From Marinirhabdus sp050859505 (GTDB lineage Bacteria; Bacteroidota; Bacteroidia; Flavobacteriales; Flavobacteriaceae), in contig NZ_CP193934.1 of assembly GCF_050859505.1 (NCBI RefSeq), positions 3,549,623 to 3,613,622 of the forward strand: a DNA stretch of 64,000 nt. The letters are read 5' to 3'. Under the pieces are notes generated by a model. The model saw only the letters and a list, made by a program, of their open reading frames with translations, made no database searches and was not told the origin of the DNA. A program made the translations under genes and the position numbers. Shown here in pieces: positions 35,933-43,720 of the stretch (its first letter is position 1; each line of letters opens with the position of its first letter).

Positions 35933-35974
35933 AGAAACTTACTTACTTTTATAAAAAAACAAAAATCTTCCTTA

Positions 35975-36838
35975 TTGGAACCCACTAAACAAAGTACCTG
36001 GCGACGAGATTTGCATACCATCATTTATGAGGCAGATACACCCATGGGCAAACTGTTTGATGTAGTCCTGCTTATTCTTATTTTGGTAAGTGTGATTTTT
36101 GTAATGGTGGAGAGTGTTCGTGGTTGGCCCGAGTATGTTTATGATTATTTATATTATGGCGAATGGGTAATCACCATCTTTTTTTCGTTTGAATATGTAG
36201 CACGTATTATTACCATTAAACGTCCCTCTAAGTATATTTTTAGCTTTTACGGGATCATAGATTTTCTATCTACCATTCCGTTATACCTATCATTTATCTT
36301 GGCTGGAACCAATGTTTTATTAGCCGTGCGCGCCTTACGTTTGTTACGCGTTTTCAGGATACTAAAAGTTACACGCTACATAGGAGAATCTAATAAATTG
36401 CGAAAAGCATTGATGGATAGCAGGCCAAAAATCCTTGTTTTTTTATTCGCTGTCCTTATTATTTCCATTATTGCAGGAACGCTAATGTATCTGGTAGAAG
36501 GTGAACAAAGTGGTTTTGTAAGTATTCCAGTAAGCGTTTACTGGTGTATTGTTACTTTAACCACTGTAGGTTTTGGTGATATTGCGCCCGTGACACCTCT
36601 AGGACAGTTAATCGCAGCTATTATTATGATTATGGGGTATGGTATTATTGCTGTGCCAACCGGAATTGTAAGTGCAGAGTACACGAAGCGTATGGGCACA
36701 CCAAAAGTAGACGATAAAGATTACGTTCATGTAAACTCACAGACATGCCGGAACTGCAATGAGACAAAACATAGGGACGATGCAGATTTTTGCCATCACT
36801 GTGGTACCGAATTGCACGACGAAGATATTATAAAGTAA
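35975..36838 (+). CDS. Voltage-gated-type potassium channel with C-terminal zinc ribbon
   Basis: 287 residues with six TM segments. The S4 helix carries spaced Arg (RALRLLRVFRILKVTRYI, about 120-137) and the pore has the K+ filter T196-T-V-G-F-G-D202. After S6 (MGYGIIAVPTGIVSAEY) there is a short cytosolic tail with a zinc ribbon: C258xxC261 and C273xxC276. The start is a TTG at 35975; no upstream ATG is in frame and the next Met is too far inside. Its stop overlaps the miaA ATG (TAATG). A K+ efflux or membrane-potential role is expected. Confidence 0.9.
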   Translation: MEPTKQSTWRRDLHTIIYEADTPMGKLFDVVLLILILVSVIFVMVESVRGWPEYVYDYLYYGEWVITIFFSFEYVARIITIKRPSKYIFSFYGIIDFLSTIPLYLSFILAGTNVLLAVRALRLLRVFRILKVTRYIGESNKLRKALMDSRPKILVFLFAVLIISIIAGTLMYLVEGEQSGFVSIPVSVYWCIVTLTTVGFGDIAPVTPLGQLIAAIIMIMGYGIIAVPTGIVSAEYTKRMGTPKVDDKDYVHVNSQTCRNCNETKHRDDADFCHHCGTELHDEDIIK

Positions 36839-37758
36839 TGGCAACAACTCCTCTACTCATTTGTGTGGTAGGCCCTACTGCTATTGGAAAAACTACTTTA
36901 GGGATCGCAATCGCCACACATTTTTCTACTGAAATACTTTCGGCAGACTCACGACAGTTTTTTAAAGAAATGACCATAGGCACAGCAGTTCCTTCTGCGG
37001 AAGAATTGGCAGCAGTTCCCCATCATTTTATTCAGAGCCGAAGTCTTTTTGATGCGTATAACGTGGGTGATTTCGAAAGGGATGCGCTCGCGAAATTAAA
37101 AGAGCTTTTTAAGGAACACAGTGTGGTTGTTTTGGTAGGAGGTTCAGGCTTGTATGTGGATGCTGTAGTAAAAGGTCTTGACACATTTCCCAAGGTTTCT
37201 GAAACGATTAGACGTCAACTTACTAAAGAATTTAAGGAACTTGGATTACTTTCATTACAACAAGAATTAAAAGAAAAAGATCCTGTTTATTATGAGAGAG
37301 TAGATCTTCATAACCATCATAGAGTGATACGTGCTTTGGAAATAATTCGTGGAACAGGAAAACCTTTTTCTTCTTTTTTACATCAGGGCGCTGCCCAAAG
37401 AAATTTTAATACAATCTATGTTGGACTTACAGGAGAAAGAGCCTTAGTGTATGATCGCATTAACCAACGTGTCGATTTAATGATTGCAGAGGGTCTCTTG
37501 GAAGAAGCAAAAGATTTGTATCCACATAAAGATCTCAATGCCTTGCAAACTGTTGGCTATCGTGAACTATTTCAGTTTTTTGACGGTACCATTTCTAAAG
37601 ATGAAGCCATTTCTGAAATAAAAAAGAATACGCGCAGATTTGCAAAAAGACAAGGAACTTGGTTCAGAAAAAATGAGGCAATTAAGTGGTTTGATTATAC
37701 CACTCCCGTTTCAGAAATTTTTGCCTTTATAGAACACAAAAACGCCACCCCGAAATGA
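36838..37758 (+). CDS. miaA: tRNA dimethylallyltransferase
   Basis: 306 residues from the ATG that overlaps the channel stop by one base; a longer in-frame ORF reaches back to 36790 but would begin inside the channel's zinc ribbon. P-loop GPTAIGKTT (about 11-19), SADSRQFFKEMTIGTA, VGGSGLYVDAVVKG and TVGYREL are diagnostic. It transfers dimethylallyl to A37 of UNN-reading tRNAs in the cytosol. Confidence 0.95.
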   Translation: MATTPLLICVVGPTAIGKTTLGIAIATHFSTEILSADSRQFFKEMTIGTAVPSAEELAAVPHHFIQSRSLFDAYNVGDFERDALAKLKELFKEHSVVVLVGGSGLYVDAVVKGLDTFPKVSETIRRQLTKEFKELGLLSLQQELKEKDPVYYERVDLHNHHRVIRALEIIRGTGKPFSSFLHQGAAQRNFNTIYVGLTGERALVYDRINQRVDLMIAEGLLEEAKDLYPHKDLNALQTVGYRELFQFFDGTISKDEAISEIKKNTRRFAKRQGTWFRKNEAIKWFDYTTPVSEIFAFIEHKNATPK

Positions 37759-37772
37759 ATCAGGTGGCGTTT
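37740..37772. terminator. Bidirectional hairpin between miaA and the RprY-like gene
   Basis: AAACGCCACC and GGTGGCGTTT pair perfectly around a 13-nt loop; the miaA stop codon lies in the loop. Only short T runs follow on either side, so its efficiency is uncertain, but it is placed between convergent genes. Confidence 0.6.
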
Positions 37773-37795
37773 ATGACACTTTTTATCATTTTCTT

Positions 37796-38512
37796 TTACT
37801 GGTCTACTTCGCTTTTAACCACTAAACGAAATCCTTCCCCATGAATATTAATAATTTCAACACCTTCGTCTATACTTAGGTATTTACGTAGCTTGGCTAT
37901 GTACACATCCATACTCCGTGAGGTAAAGTAATTGTCGTCTCTCCAAATTTTGGTCAACGCCAACTCCCGTGGCATCAGGTCGTTTTTATGTAAAGCAAGT
38001 AACCGCAACAATTCATTTTCTTTTGGTGACAACTTGCTTGGATCTTGCTTTTTAAAAGTCAAGAAACGTAACTTTGAGTTTAAGTGGAAATTTCCAATTT
38101 CAAATTCAAATTGCTTGCTGTCTGCTATAGAATCTGTCGCTTTACGCTGGATGATTGCTTTAATTTTCATTAGCAATACTTCACTGTCAAAAGGTTTGTT
38201 TAGGTAGTCGTCTGCACCCACTTTATATCCTTTTAAAACATCTTCCTTCATTGCTTTTGCAGTTAGGAAAATAATTGGCACATCTTCATTTTTCTCTCTA
38301 ATTTCTTTAGCGAGTGTAAAGCCATCCTTATATGGCATCATTACGTCCAGAATACATAGATCGTAATCGTCTTTTTTAAATTTTTCAAAACCTTCCATAC
38401 CATTTTTGGCGTGAACAACATCGTAGTCGTTCATAGCTAGGTAATCTTTTAATACGGTTCCAAAGTTGGGATCGTCTTCTACTAATAGGATTTTCTTGTT
38501 TTCAGTTTCCAT
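37796..38512 (-). CDS. rprY: RprY-like response regulator (OmpR family)
   Basis: 238 residues. Receiver domain with the acidic pair in LLVEDD, phospho-acceptor Asp in CILDVMMPYKDG (about 56), Thr in FLTAKAM and Lys in YLNKPFD. The C-terminal winged helix is of the OmpR type (SPKENELLRLLALHKND ... RSMDVYIAKLRKYL). Its start is 3 nt after the histidine kinase stop, so the two form a pair. The symbol follows the known Bacteroidota RprXY arrangement; the stimulus is unknown. Confidence 0.88.
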   Translation of the reverse strand: METENKKILLVEDDPNFGTVLKDYLAMNDYDVVHAKNGMEGFEKFKKDDYDLCILDVMMPYKDGFTLAKEIREKNEDVPIIFLTAKAMKEDVLKGYKVGADDYLNKPFDSEVLLMKIKAIIQRKATDSIADSKQFEFEIGNFHLNSKLRFLTFKKQDPSKLSPKENELLRLLALHKNDLMPRELALTKIWRDDNYFTSRSMDVYIAKLRKYLSIDEGVEIINIHGEGFRLVVKSEVDQ

Positions 38513-38515
38513 GAG

Positions 38516-40078
38516 TTATGATATTAAGTGTAGTTTAATTATGAAGGTACTTCCTTTATCTTTTTCGCTTTCCACGTAAATTTCGGCATCGTGATCTTCC
38601 AAAATTCTTTTTACATAGGCTAATCCCAGACCGTGTCCTTTTACGTTGTGAATGTCTCCGGTATGTTCTCTATAAAATTTTTCAAATATTTTTTTCTGAA
38701 CTCCTTTGGTCATTCCAATTCCCTGGTCTCTAATTTTTAATATAATGGTGTTTTTTACATTTTCAGTATACACATCTATTTTTGGCTCGTCTTCAGAATA
38801 TTTTATACCATTATCCAAAATATTCACAACTACGTTGGTAAGGTGTGAGTCGTTAGCGAGTACTGAAGATTTTAAAGCTCCAAAATGAGTTTTCACATAA
38901 CCACCTCTATCTTCTACAATAAGTCCCACGTGAGATACCGCATTTTCAATAATATCGTGTAATTTTAAGCGCTCTTTTGGCAGGTCTAATTCGTTCTTTT
39001 CCAATTTTGAAATACGCAGTACATTTTCTACTTGTGCATGCATTCTGCGATTTTCGTCACGAATCATCCCAAGATATCTTGTCAAAAATTCTTTATTGTC
39101 TTTTACCTTAGGATTATTTAAAGCATCCAAAGCCAGATTGATGGTAGCAATGGGTGTCTTAAACTCGTGCGTCATGTTATTTATGAAATCGGTTTTTATT
39201 TGAGAGATCTGTCTTTGTTTAAATAACTGAGATAGCGCACTGCTGTAAGCTAAAACAATCACCCCGGTAAAAATTAAGGATAATACTGCCATTCCTAAAA
39301 TAGAATTGAGTACTTCTTGTTTTTTCTCTGGGAAACTCACAAATAACTGGTATTGTGTTTTTAAATCTTCATTCACAAATAATGGAGCACTGTAGGTGTT
39401 ATCCGGGTCTAACTCAAAATTATCTGATTGCACTTTGGTCGCTAGACTTTTACTGAAAACTGCATACTCAAAAGGCGAAATTATTCCTCTTTCTTCTAAT
39501 TCTTTTTTCAAGTTTGTCTCAATTTCTTCTTTACTAACTCGCTGATGAATTGGTTTTTTTTCTGAAATATTTTTAAAAGCAGATTCAAACTGTTTCTTTT
39601 CAAAATCGGTCAACCTACTTAGGGTCTCAAATCTTGTTACAGCTTCTTCAGCCCCATCGATTGCATCTTTGATTTTAATTTCTTCTCTGCGATTGGTGAT
39701 TCTTTTAAATTTTATACTATCTATTTCAGTATCAAAAATATTTGTAGAGAGCTTAAAATCTTCGGATAAGATGCTATTGTAAAAAACACTTTTTTCTTGG
39801 TTGCGGTCATCTCGTATTGCGTACAACAACTCATTGACGGTAATTTGTTCTGGATTCCCTAAGCTATCCACGATATCGCTGTAAATATAGTAGTACTCAT
39901 CCAGCTCTCTTTCCTGTATGGCTCTTGAGACATTTAACAGGGAGTTTTTAACAGTAGAACTAAATTGTTCATCTTTGGTTTTATAGGAATTAGAGATCCA
40001 ATAGCCTTGAACAAAAATTATCCCTAGAAGGGATAAACTCATCATTAAGATAAGAAAGACGAATAGTTTTTTGTTCAT
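38516..40078 (-). CDS. rprX: RprX-like membrane sensor histidine kinase
   Basis: 520 residues from the ATG at 40078 (MNKKLFVFLILMM); an ATG at 40102 would add eight residues but overlaps a perfect -7 box. TM1 (about 3-26) and TM2 (about 270-292, MAVLSLIFTGVIVLAYS) bound a periplasmic sensor rich in coiled-coil-like helices. HisKA has HEFKTPIATINLALD, and the ATPase domain has NVVVNILDNGIKYS, DQGIGM and GHGLGLAYVK. It should autophosphorylate and pass phosphate to the regulator encoded just downstream. No ligand motif is recognised. Confidence 0.88.
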   Translation of the reverse strand: MNKKLFVFLILMMSLSLLGIIFVQGYWISNSYKTKDEQFSSTVKNSLLNVSRAIQERELDEYYYIYSDIVDSLGNPEQITVNELLYAIRDDRNQEKSVFYNSILSEDFKLSTNIFDTEIDSIKFKRITNRREEIKIKDAIDGAEEAVTRFETLSRLTDFEKKQFESAFKNISEKKPIHQRVSKEEIETNLKKELEERGIISPFEYAVFSKSLATKVQSDNFELDPDNTYSAPLFVNEDLKTQYQLFVSFPEKKQEVLNSILGMAVLSLIFTGVIVLAYSSALSQLFKQRQISQIKTDFINNMTHEFKTPIATINLALDALNNPKVKDNKEFLTRYLGMIRDENRRMHAQVENVLRISKLEKNELDLPKERLKLHDIIENAVSHVGLIVEDRGGYVKTHFGALKSSVLANDSHLTNVVVNILDNGIKYSEDEPKIDVYTENVKNTIILKIRDQGIGMTKGVQKKIFEKFYREHTGDIHNVKGHGLGLAYVKRILEDHDAEIYVESEKDKGSTFIIKLHLIS

Positions 40079-40082
40079 CCAC

Positions 40083-40090
40083 CAAAAGTA
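40083..40090 (-). promoter_or_regulatory. -7 promoter element of the rprXY-like pair
   Basis: Reads TACTTTTG on the minus strand, an exact TAnnTTTG match, ending 4 nt before the ATG at 40078. If used, the mRNA would be leaderless or nearly so. No matching -33 TTG is visible at 17-23 nt. Confidence 0.4.
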
Positions 40091-40152
40091 AGATTTTAAC
40101 ATTTAGCTCTAGGATGCTTTAACCAAATGTTAACACTATAGAAGGAACGCTA

Positions 40153-40737
40153 TTACTGGGATTTTAGAAGTTTTTTATGCAATGCTAAAACGGCTTTTTG
40201 TGTTTTCTCCAAATCAGTATTCTCTAGTACGGTATGTGCTAATTTTATTTTTTTCGCATCACTCCATTGGTTTTTCATACGGGCAAGGACCGCCTCTTCT
40301 GTGGTATTGTCCCGCTGAAGGAGTCTTTTAATTTTTACTTTCTTTGGAGCAGTAATTAAAATAGTATAATCGCATTCCTTATACCCTCCGTTTTCAAAAA
40401 GAATAGCAACTTCCTTAATACAATACACACCTTCCTGTTGTTTTACCCAGCGTTTGAAATGGGCTTTTACTTTTGGATGAATTATCTGGTTAACCTGTTG
40501 TAAAATTTTTTCATCATTGAAGATATACGCTGCTACAAAAGATCTATTTAACCCAGTAGAATCATAGGCAGCTTCCCCTAAAAGTTCGATAAGTTTTTTT
40601 CTAATTATTTTAGACGAATTCGCAAGCTTTTTGGCTTCCACATCGGCAATATACACTGGCACTCCTAACTCTTTAAACATAGCAGCAACCGTTGTTTTCC
40701 CACTTCCTATACCTCCTGTAAGTCCAACAATTTTCAC
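40153..40737 (-). CDS. coaE: Dephospho-CoA kinase
   Basis: 194 residues catalysing the last step of CoA synthesis. P-loop GLTGGIGSGKTTVA (about 5-18), IADVEAKKLA, IIHPKVKAHF and the lid region KRLLQRDNTTEEAVLARMKNQW are typical. The start is 8 nt after the YbbR gene stop, so they share an operon. It complements coaBC at 52.5 kb. Confidence 0.94.
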   Translation of the reverse strand: MKIVGLTGGIGSGKTTVAAMFKELGVPVYIADVEAKKLANSSKIIRKKLIELLGEAAYDSTGLNRSFVAAYIFNDEKILQQVNQIIHPKVKAHFKRWVKQQEGVYCIKEVAILFENGGYKECDYTILITAPKKVKIKRLLQRDNTTEEAVLARMKNQWSDAKKIKLAHTVLENTDLEKTQKAVLALHKKLLKSQ

Positions 40738-40745
40738 GTTACTTT

Positions 40746-41693
40746 TTATTTAAAAATTAAAAAATCTATTTTTTTTGTTAGCATTTCTATGTTCTTTGCT
40801 TCTTTTGGAGCGCTCACTAGTGTTGGAGTTAGAAAATTTTCTTCGGTATTTCGTTGCTTGTAATCACAGACAATTTCAAAATCCTGAGCGATTATGGATG
40901 CAAATTTTTCGATAGGAACTATAAAAGTTATTTCTATTCTTTCAGGTATTATTTTTAATGTAGTTTGCTTGGGTACATTTATAAGTTTTATGGGAAGTAC
41001 CAGTTTTTTCTGTGCAAATTCTTTTACGGTCTGCTTTACAACCACATCTTTTGTTTTTGAATACAATTCTGCAAAAGGCAATTTTTCAAGCGTTATTTTA
41101 TTCGAAATATTCTTATCTACATTCTGTAAGACCAATTCGTTTGTAGTGATACTCACTATTGAATCTAGTAGTTTCTTTGGTCCAGCCACACTAATAGAAT
41201 CTGGCGAAGGTGTAAGTGTATCTACCTTTTTAAATCCTTTTTTGTAGGTTATCAATGCATTTACAATAACTGGAATTTTTTTAGATTGTACTCCTTCTAA
41301 ATCTAGTGTCATTCCAGATTTTGATAAATTTCTAATTTCACCCGAATAGCTAATTTGCGCTGCAATTTCTTCTTTTAAATTTTCAGTGGAGAGTAACGCT
41401 TTCTTATTGGTGTCATCAAAGTACTTTGAAACATCTATTGAAACAGTGGGTTGCTTCATTTTATATACCAAAAAATTAAATCCGTTTGATGTAATATCGA
41501 ATGTTATGCTGTTTTCATTTTCATCACCCAACAAATAATTTTCCGGCAAATTGGTATACACTAAACTTGCTTCAATTTTTGCAGAATTTTCTTTTGAAAA
41601 TTTAGTGAGTGCCCAGAAAATGATGGCCAACAGCAAAAAGAAAAAGAACATATTAATTTTTATGCTTCTAAAAGATTTTTTTGGAACTGCCAT
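40746..41693 (-). CDS. YbbR-like domain protein, membrane anchored
   Basis: 315 residues with one N-terminal TM helix (about 13-30, INMFFFFLLLAIIFWALTKF). The outer part contains repeats of YbbR type, e.g. KKIPVIVNALITYKKGF and the KLVLPIKLINVP segment. In Firmicutes such proteins regulate the diadenylate cyclase; in Bacteroidota the role is not settled. It is encoded between a glycosyltransferase (16 nt upstream) and coaE. Confidence 0.82.
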   Translation of the reverse strand: MAVPKKSFRSIKINMFFFFLLLAIIFWALTKFSKENSAKIEASLVYTNLPENYLLGDENENSITFDITSNGFNFLVYKMKQPTVSIDVSKYFDDTNKKALLSTENLKEEIAAQISYSGEIRNLSKSGMTLDLEGVQSKKIPVIVNALITYKKGFKKVDTLTPSPDSISVAGPKKLLDSIVSITTNELVLQNVDKNISNKITLEKLPFAELYSKTKDVVVKQTVKEFAQKKLVLPIKLINVPKQTTLKIIPERIEITFIVPIEKFASIIAQDFEIVCDYKQRNTEENFLTPTLVSAPKEAKNIEMLTKKIDFLIFK

Positions 41694-41709
41694 AAACGTT
41701 TGCTATAGT

Positions 41710-42711
41710 TTATTTAAAAAATAAGTTAGGGAATTGTATTTCGGGATCTCTCCCTACCCATGAAATATAGAACGTAGATTTCAGAAAAGCTAATCCATAT
41801 CCAAAAAATTGGATAAAAACAGCCCAAATAACCAAACATCCAATATATACACTTTTATTTCTGGCACTAGCGTCTATAAAAAGAACACCTAAATACCCCA
41901 ATAATGGCATTAATAAAATAGGCGAAATAAACACGCCACAAACTATCGATACTATTGAAAAAAGAACAAATAAAGTTGGAAACCAAAATGTTATTTTAGC
42001 AGCGTTAGGATGCCATTTGTTTAATATAGGGCGTACCATACCAAACTTTTTTACTTGTGTATGAAACTTTGACCAAGAAATCCTTCTTTTATGAAACACA
42101 TATGCATCGGGAATAAAAACAGTTTTAAAACCAGATTTTACGATACGTTGGGATAAATCCGGATCTTCTCCTGGATGTATTTTTGCAAACCCTCCTGTGC
42201 TAACAAATGCTTTTTTAGAAAGTCCCATATTAAAACTTCTGGGTTCGAAAGTAGTTATACTTTTCTTACTCCCTCTAATACCTCCGGTAGTTAGGAAAGA
42301 AGTCATCGTATAATTTATTGCTTTTTGTAAAGGGGTGAAATTAATATGAGCTGCATCTGCACCCCCATAACAATCTACGTAGGAATTTTCTAAAAAATAG
42401 TCTACCGTTTCTAGATAATGTGGAGGAACTAAACAATCTGAATCTAAAATAACAAAGTAGTTTCCCGTTGCTTTTCGCATTCCATAATTTCGTGAGTCTC
42501 CAGGTCCTGAATTTTCTTTATAGAAGTAAGAGATACAAAGTTTCTCTGAAAATTCTTTTACAATTCCTTCAGCACTTTCAGAGCTTCCATCTTCTACAAT
42601 TACGATTTCAAAAGGTCTGGTATATGAAAGTACCAAAAAACTTTCCAAGAGTTCTTTAATTTCTTGGGGTCTGTTGTATACTGGAATAATAAACGAGTAG
42701 GATCGTTCCAT
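41710..42711 (-). CDS. Family 2 glycosyltransferase, membrane bound
   Basis: 333 residues. The N-terminal GT-A domain shows FIIPVYNRPQEIKELL, IVEDGSSES and the metal motif VILDSDCLVP (about 90), then FNMGLSKKAF and GEDPDLSQR. The C-terminus has two or three TM helices (about 245-315). It probably transfers a sugar from a nucleotide donor to a lipid or cell-envelope acceptor on the cytosolic face. Acceptor unknown. First gene of the minus-strand group down to the RprY-like gene. Confidence 0.9.
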   Translation of the reverse strand: MERSYSFIIPVYNRPQEIKELLESFLVLSYTRPFEIVIVEDGSSESAEGIVKEFSEKLCISYFYKENSGPGDSRNYGMRKATGNYFVILDSDCLVPPHYLETVDYFLENSYVDCYGGADAAHINFTPLQKAINYTMTSFLTTGGIRGSKKSITTFEPRSFNMGLSKKAFVSTGGFAKIHPGEDPDLSQRIVKSGFKTVFIPDAYVFHKRRISWSKFHTQVKKFGMVRPILNKWHPNAAKITFWFPTLFVLFSIVSIVCGVFISPILLMPLLGYLGVLFIDASARNKSVYIGCLVIWAVFIQFFGYGLAFLKSTFYISWVGRDPEIQFPNLFFK

Positions 42712-42718
42712 TGTTCAG

Positions 42719-42726
42719 CAAAGATA
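42719..42726 (-). promoter_or_regulatory. -7 promoter element of glycosyltransferase operon
   Basis: TATCTTTG on the minus strand, exact TAnnTTTG, with only 7 nt between its last base and the ATG. It lies just after the terminator of the upstream T9SS gene. Confidence 0.45.
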
Positions 42727-42732
42727 CTGAAT

Positions 42733-42767
42733 AAAAAAAGCCGCCCCAGTATTACTAGGGCGACTTT
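42733..42767 (-). terminator. Terminator of the 1004-residue T9SS protein gene
   Basis: On the minus strand AAAGTCGCCC and GGGCGGCTTT pair with one G-U wobble around an 11-nt loop, followed by a T run. It starts about 20 nt after the stop codon. Confidence 0.8.
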
Positions 42768-42787
42768 AGGTTAATTATATGAAAAAA

Positions 42788-43720
42788 TTACTGTTTTACA
42801 ATCTTGTAAATACCAACTTCTCCTTCTACAACAACTTTCATAATGTAGGTTCCAACACTTAAGTTGGCTACATCAAGACGTGTACTGCTAGCACCAACTT
42901 TTTGGTCCACAACTGTCTGTCCTAAGATGTTATAGATAGTTGCACTGTCTATACCACGTGTTCCTGCATCCAGATTCAACTCGTTGTTGGCTGGGTTAGG
43001 GAAGTACGTAAATCCGTCTACAACAGCATCACCTACCCCAAGGAAGAAATCTCCATCTATTACAATATCTGTAATTCCCTCGTGGTTTGCTACGTAAACA
43101 TAGTAGGCTTGTCCTGCTACTACTGGAATGGAAGTAGTTACGCCTGGTACACATTGGTTATCGAACCAAGGAACTAATGTAAGCTCTGTTTCCATTGCCG
43201 TTTCAGTTGGAGCTGTATAGAATGTTACAGAAGTATATCCTGCTGGAGACGTTACCGTTGCTGTAGCGGTACCTCCTATTTCTGCAACAAAGTTATACCA
43301 TACCCCTAAAACTCCTGCGTTATCACAGTCTGCTGGACTTCCAGCTTCTGTAGTTGCCGCTGGCATAGGTACTGCTGGATCTGTGTAAGGGAATCCTATT
43401 TCGTCTACATCAATAGAATTTGCGATCCTATCGTTTGGTGGTGGAACCGGAGTACAAGACAAGTTTAGTGAGAAATCACCAGAAGCACCTGTCAGAAAAA
43501 ATCCGTTTACCAAAATATAGTAAGTAGAAACACCATCTCCTTGGAATGAAACCTCAGATTGAAGATCACAAGAATCATCATTTTCAGCAACACAAACCAA
43601 AGTTCCACAGTCATCACCTGAATATATTACCAATTTACTATCATATGTAGTTCCTCCATCACATAGAGATACTGTATAATCTGTAACTAATCCTGAAGTA
43701 TCTTCTATTTTATACCAAAC
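42788..43720 (-). repeat. Duplicated 3' region, copy 1
   Basis: The last roughly 930 nt of this gene correspond to 45947-46880. By eye, identity is around 90% or higher in the last 700 nt and lower beyond. Synonymous sites are often the same, pointing to a recent duplication or gene conversion. Confidence 0.8.

Noticed and set aside
36790..36837. Upstream start of miaA inside the channel gene
   Set aside because: The ATG at 36838 directly precedes the conserved PLLICVVGPTAIGKT and overlaps the stop of the channel by one base.
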